From: Glaciecola sp041380235
Lineage (GTDB): Bacteria; Pseudomonadota; Gammaproteobacteria; Enterobacterales; Alteromonadaceae
Reading direction: 5' to 3'
Assembly (NCBI RefSeq): GCF_041380235.1
Contig: NZ_JBGIYY010000011.1
Location: 1-64,000, forward strand
DNA length: 64,000 bases
The position numbers and the translations under genes are program-made. The notes below the pieces were generated by a model. That model had not been told where the DNA came from. It did no database searches and saw only the letters and a list, made by a program, of their open reading frames with translations. This document shows, piece after piece, positions 44,800-52,977 of this stretch; positions within the stretch are counted from its first letter, which is position 1, and every line of letters starts with the position of its first letter.

Positions 44800-47019
44800 A
44801 TGTACTCAGTTGCCTTGGTTCAAAACCAGTCCGAAATGGCGCACTATGGCTACGCTGACGCGAGGCCGATGTTGAAGGATTTGGCGTACATTGTTGAATT
44901 GTATACCGCAGACAATATAGAAAATTTGCAGCTCGCATTCTCGCGGAATTCATTTGATGCAGTAATATTTGCCTCAAACGCCTTAAATGACAAAACCATA
45001 CTTAATGAAGTTTCATCAGAGTCATTTAAGTATTCTTTTAATGCCTGGCTTTCCTCTGGCAGAGGTAAGGGCTGTTTAGTACTATTGCAGTTGAAGTTAG
45101 CCTCATCTGAAAATGCTAATTTATCTTTTTTACCTAATCAACTAAGTCAAGTGAACGCAAAAGTGAGGCCCGTAAATGAGGGGGCTGCCGAAGGTGAGTT
45201 TAATTTTATTGGAGATACAGAATCAAGCTTCATGGGTTACCCTCACTTTGTCTCTTCAGAGTCTCTTCAGCAGACATCTCTAAATTTTAAGAGTCTTCCA
45301 GGATTATATTGGCATTATTGGTCAGATGTAAATCCATCAGATTGGGAAGAGTTCATCACTGATGAAACATTTGGAGAGGAGAATCGCTCATTATTGCTTT
45401 CCTCTAGAAATTTACCAGCCGGAAGAGTAGTGCTTAGTGCTTTGCCGATTGATTGGCAAAAACAACGAAATCTATTTGAGAATATAATCACTTATGTTGT
45501 TGAAGGCGAGCACAAAACCGCATTTTTGATTGATCAAAATAATCATAATATTGCACTAGGTTATTTAATAGGGACATTGAAGTCTCAACGCTTTCCATAT
45601 AGATGCTATTACGTAAACCAAGACCTGAGCGAGCTTTCTAGAAATTTGGAAAATGGTGTTCACGAAAGCTTGGTATTAGCTCCACACGTTAGCTTGGCAC
45701 ATCTAACAAGTGCTCTTTGTGAATTGGCAAAGTCATTAGTTCGAGATGGCGGGCTAAAATTGATAGTTATAGATGAGGATGATGATTTCAATAGAAGGTT
45801 TTCAATAGCGGGAAGAGAGAGAACAGCAAAGAGTTTACTGAGTGATGTAGAAGTATTGATTCAGTCAGAGATAAAGCATGGCTACATAGATGGAAGTTTT
45901 TGGAGTACAGCTGAAACGCTGCAAGTGTTGGAAGGTATTGAAGAATCTGCCTCATACTCGCTCTATGTAGATGAAATACTTAAACAAGCTGATTTACACG
46001 ATAAAAATGGCTCTTATGATGAGGTGTTTGGGGCATCTTGCGCATTCACATGGCTAAGGGCTAATTACCTAGGACTGAATGATTCGAAAACAGAGGAGTC
46101 TATTAGTTGGATTAGAGAAAAAATAAGTGATTATGAAATAAGAGAGCAGGCTCAAGCTTACTTAATATTTTCGAAACTTGGAATATTAGAAACTGATGAA
46201 ATGTCTAAATTGGAAATAGTTTTATCCAATCTTAACTCGGATTCCCTCAGTGAAATAGATTGTATTGTTTTTTTAAATTGCTGTTTTGTTACTTCCAGTT
46301 TTCAATCGGTTCAGACTTTGATAGGGCGATTGGAAGAAAAGCAATCAAGTAATACTGGTGCTTGGCTCGACTTAGCGACGACCTCTGACGCAGTTTCTGC
46401 CTTGGTAGGACTATCTTCTCAATTAAGAAAAAAAGAACCTAATCTTTACGCAAAGTTAAAAAGTCGTGTGGAGCAGATGATTTTTAACGGAATTATCTAT
46501 ATTCAAGACGCATTGGAGAGAGCTCCAAATTTATCTTCATCTTCCGACTATCCATGGGACGGGAAAGCTAGTACAGCAATAAAGTGTATTAACGCTTGGT
46601 TGCTTACAGAAGAGCTAATTGACTTTCCAGTTCAAGAGTTAGTTGATAGTCTCAGAAAAATTGAGAACAGGGCTGTGAAGATCTCTTCAAATAGAAGAGC
46701 TTTAAATGTACTCAAAGAACTAAAAGAAGAAAATGGCGCACTCAAAAAGCTGGAGATTTTGAAAGAAGTTGAAGCAAGTGAGTTAAGGAAAAAAGCATCT
46801 AAAAGCGGTTTTCTCTTAATGATTCTAGGTTTCTTGTTTTACTTTTTCTGTACCACTATATACGGAATTGTTAGCAGTCAAGGAAGTGATGCTCTGCTAA
46901 GTGTTATCGAAAAAGGGTTCGTAGATATTTGGGGAACCCATCTCACAGCTATTGCCGTTATTGCCGCTTTATTGGTGGTTCCTTGGAAGAACATAATAGG
47001 GAAAACCTATGAAAGCTGA
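44800..47019 (+). CDS. Unknown membrane-anchored protein, GATase-like N-terminus and toroid-like repeats
   Basis: I do not recognise this 739-residue protein as a named family. Residues ~1-230 look like an alpha/beta GATase/ThuA-like fold (alternating strands such as DAVIFASNAL and RVVLSALPID). Residues ~365-600 are helical with three repeats resembling those of alpha-alpha toroid (prenyltransferase/terpene-cyclase) proteins: GSFWSTAETLQVL (~365), AWLDLATTSDAVSAL (~521), PWDGKASTAIKCI (~585). A charged helix leads to two C-terminal transmembrane helices (~669-691, ~715-730). Translation starts at ATG after AAGGGAG. It overlaps the next gene by 11 bases, so the three genes act together. Confidence 0.65.
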   Translation: MYSVALVQNQSEMAHYGYADARPMLKDLAYIVELYTADNIENLQLAFSRNSFDAVIFASNALNDKTILNEVSSESFKYSFNAWLSSGRGKGCLVLLQLKLASSENANLSFLPNQLSQVNAKVRPVNEGAAEGEFNFIGDTESSFMGYPHFVSSESLQQTSLNFKSLPGLYWHYWSDVNPSDWEEFITDETFGEENRSLLLSSRNLPAGRVVLSALPIDWQKQRNLFENIITYVVEGEHKTAFLIDQNNHNIALGYLIGTLKSQRFPYRCYYVNQDLSELSRNLENGVHESLVLAPHVSLAHLTSALCELAKSLVRDGGLKLIVIDEDDDFNRRFSIAGRERTAKSLLSDVEVLIQSEIKHGYIDGSFWSTAETLQVLEGIEESASYSLYVDEILKQADLHDKNGSYDEVFGASCAFTWLRANYLGLNDSKTEESISWIREKISDYEIREQAQAYLIFSKLGILETDEMSKLEIVLSNLNSDSLSEIDCIVFLNCCFVTSSFQSVQTLIGRLEEKQSSNTGAWLDLATTSDAVSALVGLSSQLRKKEPNLYAKLKSRVEQMIFNGIIYIQDALERAPNLSSSSDYPWDGKASTAIKCINAWLLTEELIDFPVQELVDSLRKIENRAVKISSNRRALNVLKELKEENGALKKLEILKEVEASELRKKASKSGFLLMILGFLFYFFCTTIYGIVSSQGSDALLSVIEKGFVDIWGTHLTAIAVIAALLVVPWKNIIGKTYES

Positions 47020-47557
47020 CTTAGAGCTTCACTCTACATCATATGTCGATCCATCTGTCAGAATTATAGGCTCGGGCTTTTTCAAATTGGGGAGATATTC
47101 CGTGATAGAACCCAATGTTTTTATTGATTTGGGGCAGAATGGAAGTATAACCATCGGTGACAGGGCAAAGGTAAAATATGGTGCAGTACTAAGAGCTTAT
47201 GACGGAACTATTGAGATAAAGAACAGAGTCTCAATAGGCGAGTATTCATTGTGTGCTGGCCACGGAGGCTTGATTATTAAAGACAACGTAATTATTGCGG
47301 GACACTGTTACATTACTGCTTCTGGGCATATCTATGACTCGGAAATAGCTACGAGATTTCAAGGCGAAACATGTAAGGGTATAGAAATAGGAGAAAATTG
47401 TTGGGTCGGTGCTAATGCAACGATTTTAGATGGTGTAAAGCTTGGTAAAGGTTGCATTATCGGTGCTGGAGCAGTAGTGAACAAAGCTATCAGTGAACAC
47501 ACTATTAATGTGGGAATTCCGAGTAGGACTGTTAAATTTATAGGGGAAATAGAATGA
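47009..47557 (+). CDS. Hexapeptide-repeat (left-handed beta-helix) acyltransferase
   Basis: A 182-residue trimeric acyltransferase of the WbbJ/galactoside-acetyltransferase type. The [LIV]-G-x4 hexad pattern runs from about 20 to 165; an inserted loop with ASGHIYD supplies the likely catalytic His, and the C-terminal GANATILDGVKLGKGCIIGAGAVV coils close the helix. It probably acetylates a sugar or sugar nucleotide. Its start lies inside the previous gene and its stop overlaps the next start, indicating translational coupling to a NagA-type deacetylase. Confidence 0.85.
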   Translation: MKADLELHSTSYVDPSVRIIGSGFFKLGRYSVIEPNVFIDLGQNGSITIGDRAKVKYGAVLRAYDGTIEIKNRVSIGEYSLCAGHGGLIIKDNVIIAGHCYITASGHIYDSEIATRFQGETCKGIEIGENCWVGANATILDGVKLGKGCIIGAGAVVNKAISEHTINVGIPSRTVKFIGEIE

Positions 47558-48699
47558 AAGCGCTTGTTAACTGTGACGTGTTTACTGGTAGTGAGTTTCT
47601 AACAAATAACGCAGTGTTAATTTCTGATGGAAAGATAACTGGGCTTCCTGAGTTGGACAAGGTTCCTGACAATGCTGAGATTATTGATCTAGGTGGCAAT
47701 ACCATTGCTCCGGGTTTTATAGATGTTCAGGTAAATGGCGGGGGAGGATTGTTATTCAATGACTCTCCAACTGTTGAAACAATTCAAACTATAGTGCAAG
47801 CACATAGGAATTTTGGCACTACTAATTTACTACCTACGTTTATAACAGGTTCTTATGAAGGAATGTGTAATGCCCAGCGCTCTGTCAATGAGTGTATTGA
47901 AAATGGGCTCCACGAAATTTTGGGTATTCACTTTGAAGGCCCTTGTTTAGCCGAGGGCAAAGCGGGGGTTCACGACAAAAATTTTATAAGAAAAAGTCAT
48001 GCTAGGGAGTTAGATCTTCTAGTCAGCAAGTCTAGTGGTAAGAAGCTATTTACTTTATCCCCTGATCAAATAAGTGGAGAAGAGGTCAGATATTTAGCGA
48101 GCAAAGGAGTGAAACTTTCATTGGGGCATACCAATGCGGGTTTTAGTGATTGTGAAGAGGCTGTAGAAAACGGTGTTACTGGTGTTACTCACCTCTACAA
48201 TGCTATGTCACAATTACTGTCACGAGAGCCAGGAGTTGTCGGTGCTGCATTTGTAATAGAAAAGCTTAAAAGTGGAATAATCGTAGACGGATTTCATTGC
48301 GATTTTAATGCAGTGAAAATTGCGTGGAATGCTGTTAAAAAAGGGAATCTGTTCTTGGTAACTGATGCAATGCCTCCTGTAGGTGCTATGGATAGCTCGT
48401 TTATCCTCGGGCCTTATGAAATCTCCGTTCAGAATGGAAAATGCGTTACGTCAGATGGGGTGCTCGGTGGATCTGCTTTAGATATGGCAAGTGCTGTTAG
48501 AAATTGTATTCAAAAAGTTGGCATACCAAAATCAGAAGCGCTGAAGATGGCTTCGCTTTATCCTGCAACTTTCTTAGGTTTAGAGCAAGAATATGGTTCG
48601 ATTCAAGTTGGTCGACAAGCAAATTTAGTTGTGATCAATAACCAAATAATTGTGAAAGGAACATTTGTCGCTGGAGACTATAGACAATCCACCAATTAA
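47554..48699 (+). CDS. NagA-type N-acetylglucosamine-6-phosphate deacetylase
   Basis: A metal-dependent amidohydrolase of the NagA family (381 residues). Metal and substrate signatures are visible: GFIDVQVNGGGG near 55-66, the metal-ligand Glu in HFEGPCL, LGHTNA, THLYNAM, and the catalytic Asp in LVTDAMPPVG. By homology it removes acetyl from GlcNAc-6-P or a related amino sugar. There is no nagB, nagC or transporter nearby; the partners are an acyltransferase and a membrane protein of unknown role. The start overlaps the previous stop (ATGA). Confidence 0.85.
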   Translation: MKALVNCDVFTGSEFLTNNAVLISDGKITGLPELDKVPDNAEIIDLGGNTIAPGFIDVQVNGGGGLLFNDSPTVETIQTIVQAHRNFGTTNLLPTFITGSYEGMCNAQRSVNECIENGLHEILGIHFEGPCLAEGKAGVHDKNFIRKSHARELDLLVSKSSGKKLFTLSPDQISGEEVRYLASKGVKLSLGHTNAGFSDCEEAVENGVTGVTHLYNAMSQLLSREPGVVGAAFVIEKLKSGIIVDGFHCDFNAVKIAWNAVKKGNLFLVTDAMPPVGAMDSSFILGPYEISVQNGKCVTSDGVLGGSALDMASAVRNCIQKVGIPKSEALKMASLYPATFLGLEQEYGSIQVGRQANLVVINNQIIVKGTFVAGDYRQSTN

Positions 48700-49086
48700 T
48701 TTTTCATAATATTTTTAAGCTTGAATAAAGCGTTTTATGATTTGGTTTAATAGATTCCAACTTAAAATGATAACTATTATTATTCCATACGTTGTTGATT
48801 TTAAGCTTACCTCAAGTTTTCAAATACGACATTATCATGGACGCAAAGAGATGTAGGAAAAGAGTATCGCTCTGCGACAATCTGCGCCATTGCTGGAGTA
48901 TAAGAAATATTAAAGCCATCGACTATACTTCATAACATTTTAATTTTGGCAAAATTTCCTCGTAATCGTTAGTTATCCGACTAACAAATAGGGATTAGTC
49001 ATCCCTCATTGAATAATAAATGCTGTCCAAAGGGTTAATGCATTCGGGCTCAACCACAAATGTGAAGTAGATAGTTTTTTAAAAGT
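48700..49086. other. Intergenic region between convergent genes in the island
   Basis: A+T-rich, with no gene seen. It holds a cluster of TTAGT-type half-sites: GTTAGT-N6-ACTAAC (48968-48985) followed by TTAGTC at 48995, which also pairs with GACTAA ten bases before it. This could be an operator or a recombination scar. Confidence 0.4.
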
Positions 49087-50217
49087 TCACAATTCAAAAT
49101 AATTAGTAAAACACTTATAAAGTTGAGTACCACCAAAAACACTGGCTGAAGGAAAGTGAAGAATCGGTATCAAATCACAGGGTGCAACAACATCAAATGT
49201 AGCCTGTTCATTATCAAGCTCATCTATATTAAGAACTCTAGCTAAAACTTCGCCTTTTTCGATAATGGTGCCTGGTTTTGCAACATACTCGACCATGCCA
49301 CCAAACTGGCTATACAGTACTTTGTAGTCTTTTAAATAAACGACACGCCTAACTATTTCCTTTGGTGAATACTGTGCTGCCACAAAACATTTTTTATAGG
49401 AAAGGTACGTTAAAATACTAACAGAATCTGCTACTCCCGCTTCAAATTCAATGACTTCTTGCGAACCCATTTCAACAGTAAATGCTTCTATGCCGAAGTC
49501 CCACTCTTTTTCTGGATACTTTTTTTCTAGTACTTCTTTTAATGACCACCACGGGCAAAACGTGGCTTCATCTAATGCACCAGAAAATACATTTGGAATT
49601 AAAATGACATTCGGGATGTTGAAGTGTTTAGCTGATTCTTTTGCGTATTCTGGTACATAGATATGTCGGGTTGATACAGGACCATTGTGCAGATCAAGAA
49701 CAAAATCAGCTTCAAGGGCCATTTTTTGGAGCTTCAAGTTCAAGCACTCGGCAAGCCCTAAACCCCATGGGTTATTAAGTTTAGTCTCAATGGAGGCCTT
49801 CAACCTCCTGCGATATTCAGCTTTGATTTTAGTTATATCACTATCAGGGTTAATACTACTTGCATACTCTGCAATTAAATCTTTATCGTAGTGGTATCCA
49901 CGATTCCAGTTTTGTCCATTAACAGGGTCGAACCGACCAAGTGTATATTCACCCGACTTAAGATTGCTACCGACAGGGTTACAGTTTGGCACAAGTGTAA
50001 TTTCCCCTCGAAGTTCTGCCCCTTGCAAGTGCTTTAATAAATGGAATAGCACAATATTTCCCTGAACTTCAGCGCCGTGTATAGTGCTCTGGACATATAC
50101 TTTAGGTCCAGGCAAGTTACTTTTGAACTTATATATGGGGACGTTTAAATCTCGCCCAGATGCATTTTGAGCCACCACTAAATACTTTTTCGAAAACTCA
50201 ACATTAACTTTAGGCAT
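49087..50217 (-). CDS. Succinylglutamate desuccinylase/aspartoacylase family metallohydrolase
   Basis: An M14-like zinc amidohydrolase removing acyl groups from N-acyl amino acids or similar small molecules. Zinc ligands are H47 and E50 (IHGAEVQGN) and the His of LDLHNGP; the catalytic Glu lies in FTVEMGS. A C-terminal beta-barrel domain (about 290-376) follows. The ATG at 50217 is preferred to a GTG five codons earlier. It is the full-length homologue of the truncated gene 5 kb to the left, with many substitutions between the two, so this is not a recent duplication. Confidence 0.82.
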   Translation of the reverse strand: MPKVNVEFSKKYLVVAQNASGRDLNVPIYKFKSNLPGPKVYVQSTIHGAEVQGNIVLFHLLKHLQGAELRGEITLVPNCNPVGSNLKSGEYTLGRFDPVNGQNWNRGYHYDKDLIAEYASSINPDSDITKIKAEYRRRLKASIETKLNNPWGLGLAECLNLKLQKMALEADFVLDLHNGPVSTRHIYVPEYAKESAKHFNIPNVILIPNVFSGALDEATFCPWWSLKEVLEKKYPEKEWDFGIEAFTVEMGSQEVIEFEAGVADSVSILTYLSYKKCFVAAQYSPKEIVRRVVYLKDYKVLYSQFGGMVEYVAKPGTIIEKGEVLARVLNIDELDNEQATFDVVAPCDLIPILHFPSASVFGGTQLYKCFTNYFEL

Positions 50218-50296
50218 ATTTATAATTCTCACTTTCTAAATTTAGTTCACCGGCTAATGTTAAGCCATCGATTCTACCAGTAGTGTTAGCAGTTTG

Positions 50297-50344
50297 CGCA
50301 CAAACCAAGTATTTCGTGCATAAAGGAGGCTTTGTGCGTTTTTT
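50297..50344 (+). terminator. Orphan terminator-like hairpin
   Basis: On the plus strand CGCACAAA pairs with TTTGTGCG across a 26-base loop and is followed by TTTTTT, yet both neighbouring genes run leftward. The loop contains AAAGGAGG followed by a GTG and a six-codon frame. It may end an unannotated RNA or be chance. Confidence 0.3.
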
Positions 50345-50429
50345 GAGAGGTTAGTCATTGTAACTGGGCAGAAAAATTAATTTACTTGAGTAGAGAGTTA
50401 GGCGCAATGTCTAAACGAAACTTCCGCTT

Positions 50430-51893
50430 TCAATTAACTAACTCACTCAATCCAAGCGCTAATGCTTCTTGATGAAATCGGCCAAAAATGTTGACTTCCT
50501 TTTCGTAAGAGCTTGGCAGAAAGTGACAGTCTACTTTTTTATTGTAGGTATCCAAGTTCAAAACTTCAGCAACCTTGGCAAAATCGTCTAAATCAATTTT
50601 TAGTTGCCGCTGAGTCAATTTGGCATCATGAGAAGGGTCTTTAGTTGCTTTTTTGTTAAAAGAAAGGTTATCCGTAGGGACTTTTTTAACCCCAACTTCA
50701 CTAGTAGTTTTAATTTTTTCAAATTTAACGACATCAGATTCAAAAGGTATATCTTGGTTAACTCTGTAAGCATACTCTAGAAGCTTAGGTTCAGCAGGCA
50801 TATACATAATAGCTTCTTGATTATGTGCATTTGTAACCCTTAGTATTCTTCCCAGAATTTGTCTAAAGTGCATTTCAGTTTTGATATTTGTTAGGTGACA
50901 ACAAACCTGTAAGCGAGGAATGTTAGTACCTTCACTAATCATGCCTACAGAAATTATCCATTTGGTTTTTGCTTGTCGAAATTGCTGAATGATATTTGTT
51001 GGCTCATTTTCCCGATAAGTAACGACATCGCTTTGCTCATGAAACTGGTCTTTCATTAGAATCGAGATGCGCTTGGCATGCTCCACTGATGATGCGACAA
51101 TTAAACCTGCAGCATTTGGATTTACTTTTCTTATATTGGATAGTTTTTTTCGTGCCGATGAAATCATATATTTCATAACTTCTTCGTTCTCTATAATTTC
51201 CTTATAAGAAACTGCTGACTCGGCTAATAAAGTTTTAAAACTATTGAATATCTGGGTATCATCATTGCCAATAACCGAAATATTGTCATTATCAACAGCA
51301 ACTATCTGAGGAATGCGACAAACAGCATCCTTAATCGCCTCAGCAAGCCCGTAGACGTAATCACAGGCTATTCTATTGTTTTGTCCTACATAGTTAGACA
51401 GAACGATGGGAGCGGTATCTGAACGCCAAGGAGTACCGGTAAGCGCTAATGTAAACTTAGCTTCATTTTGAATGTTCAGTATTATTTGTTCTCCCCATGC
51501 ATTTGCGTTGTCGATATTTGAGCCTGCACAATGATGAATCTCATCAAATATTACGAAAACCTGATATTTTTGAAATAACTGCCAAAAGTTGGCATCAAGG
51601 TGTGACAGCGCTTGATAAGTCAGTGATCTACCTTTAGCGCCTATTAACCCATCGAATCGTTCGTTTATTTTTAATTGCAGACTTTCTGTAAAATCTTGGG
51701 ATACTATTGATGAGGGCGAAAAACAAACAATGATATCAATAAGATTATTTTTCAGTAAACGACTCGCCAGTTCCGATGCCATAAAGGTCTTTCCGGCCCC
51801 AGGTGTCGCCAAAGCTAAAAAATGATTTTGGCCTTTTACGTACTTCGCTAAGGCGGTATTTACACAGTTACTTTGCCATTGTCGTAATTTCAT
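50430..51893 (-). CDS. SF2 DEAD/DEAH-box helicase, probable defence protein
   Basis: A 487-residue helicase with two RecA-like domains: Walker A ATPGAGKT (about 29-36), DEIH box (117-120), LTGTPWR motif III, and a C-terminal half with SEGTNIPRLQ and the QILGRILRVT motif VI. No nuclease domain is apparent in the remaining ~130 residues. The substrate may be DNA or RNA. The start overlaps the stop of the upstream gene in ATGA, so the pair is a unit. The position next to a restriction locus suggests a role in phage or plasmid defence, without direct evidence. Confidence 0.8.
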   Translation of the reverse strand: MKLRQWQSNCVNTALAKYVKGQNHFLALATPGAGKTFMASELASRLLKNNLIDIIVCFSPSSIVSQDFTESLQLKINERFDGLIGAKGRSLTYQALSHLDANFWQLFQKYQVFVIFDEIHHCAGSNIDNANAWGEQIILNIQNEAKFTLALTGTPWRSDTAPIVLSNYVGQNNRIACDYVYGLAEAIKDAVCRIPQIVAVDNDNISVIGNDDTQIFNSFKTLLAESAVSYKEIIENEEVMKYMISSARKKLSNIRKVNPNAAGLIVASSVEHAKRISILMKDQFHEQSDVVTYRENEPTNIIQQFRQAKTKWIISVGMISEGTNIPRLQVCCHLTNIKTEMHFRQILGRILRVTNAHNQEAIMYMPAEPKLLEYAYRVNQDIPFESDVVKFEKIKTTSEVGVKKVPTDNLSFNKKATKDPSHDAKLTQRQLKIDLDDFAKVAEVLNLDTYNKKVDCHFLPSSYEKEVNIFGRFHQEALALGLSELVN

Positions 51894-52414
51894 GTTTGTT
51901 CTATCACGTTATGCTTGTTTATTAGTCCTTCGATGGCCCTTATTTTTCCTAAAATCTTTGTGTTGTTGTCTCTTGCAGTATTGTATTGAGGTTGTAATTC
52001 ATCAACTAGCTCAGGATGTTCTGAATAAAGCTCTTTGTAGGCCTCAGCTTCGCCCATGTTAAGTAATAGGTCAGTTCTGTAATGATTTAATTTACTGAAA
52101 AGGATAGCCTGTTTGTCATCTTGGTTACTGACTGTGGGAACTGATGAACCTATAAATGTCGTCTCAATAACATCAGCGTCGAACTTTTTTGTTTTAGTAA
52201 ATCTAGTCATTTTTTTTGTTTTGGATATTACTTTTGTAAGCCACCCTTTGTTAACCAATTTCAAGAGTTCGGCATACATTTTTCGTCTAATTTGCGCTAG
52301 ATCCTTACCTGATTCAACTTTTAGAGCAACATAACTATTTCTAACATCGTTTGTTGTGAAATTGTCAAAGTCAGCTGCCGATATAATTTGTGCTACTACA
52401 GGGTCTAATTTCAA
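51890..52414 (-). CDS. Unknown protein, winged-helix-like N-terminus
   Basis: A 174-residue protein I do not recognise. The first ~75 residues (FTTNDVRNSYVALK...RRKMYAELLKLVNKGWLTKV) have the rhythm of a winged helix for nucleic-acid binding; a basic KTKKMTRFTKTKK stretch follows, and the C-terminal ~70 residues are predicted helical and charged. It is translationally coupled to the helicase and probably its partner or specificity factor (inference). Confidence 0.55.
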   Translation of the reverse strand: MKLDPVVAQIISAADFDNFTTNDVRNSYVALKVESGKDLAQIRRKMYAELLKLVNKGWLTKVISKTKKMTRFTKTKKFDADVIETTFIGSSVPTVSNQDDKQAILFSKLNHYRTDLLLNMGEAEAYKELYSEHPELVDELQPQYNTARDNNTKILGKIRAIEGLINKHNVIEQT

Positions 52415-52517
52415 AACAAATCCTAGTCATCATTAAATTAATTTATGGGTATTATAGGGCGTGGTGCCTTGGTGCTCAATATGAAAATCTAATCACTTTA
52501 CTAAAGAGGCATATTTG

Positions 52518-52754
52518 GTGAGTGAATTAGTTACTGAGTTTGGTCAAATGTTACGGGCAAAACGGAAAGCTGCTGGCTATTCTCAAGAAAGCTTTGCTGC
52601 ATATGTCGGTATTGAAAGGGGGAATTACGGGAAAATGGAGAGGGGGTGTGTAAATATTAAATTGGGGACGTTGTACAGGCTAGCCAATGCGTTAGATTGT
52701 GATTTTGACGATATTATGCCCTCTAGATTTAAGTATCGAATATTAATAGATTAG
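52518..52754 (+). CDS. XRE-family HTH regulator (C-protein-like)
   Basis: A 78-residue single-domain repressor-type protein: FGQMLRAKRKAAGYSQESFAAYVGI...GKMERG is a full XRE helix-turn-helix. The size is that of restriction-modification controller proteins. It starts at GTG 52518, 8 bases after AGAGG (a TTG one codon before is possible). It is divergent from the helicase pair and faces the end of hsdR, so it could control either. The short inverted repeat CTTTA-C-TAAAG overlapping its ribosome site may be an autoregulatory operator. Confidence 0.8.
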   Translation: MSELVTEFGQMLRAKRKAAGYSQESFAAYVGIERGNYGKMERGCVNIKLGTLYRLANALDCDFDDIMPSRFKYRILID

Positions 52755-52977
52755 ACACTATCGAAAAAGAAAGTTACGTTACTAAACGCAGGCTTACAAC
52801 AAAAATCTCATACTAATATTGTTAATCGAGAAACTATGGACTGCTATTTTGAGCCAGAATATACACAAGCAATCGTGATTTTAATTTATAACTGAATATT
52901 TAACACTTTATCACTCTTAAAGGGCTATCATTGACCGGTAGCAATAAAAGCGAAAGCTATTTATGGATTTCATCACC

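Noticed and set aside
44299..50067. Att-site direct repeat at the QGN codons of the two deacylase copies
   Set aside because: The two sites encode the same residues but differ at most third positions, with no shared block long enough for a recombination core.
50230..50350. Integron attC-like site (GTTAAGC and nearby inverted repeat)
   Set aside because: No properly spaced partner RYYYAAC site and no integrase; neighbouring genes are not arranged as cassettes.
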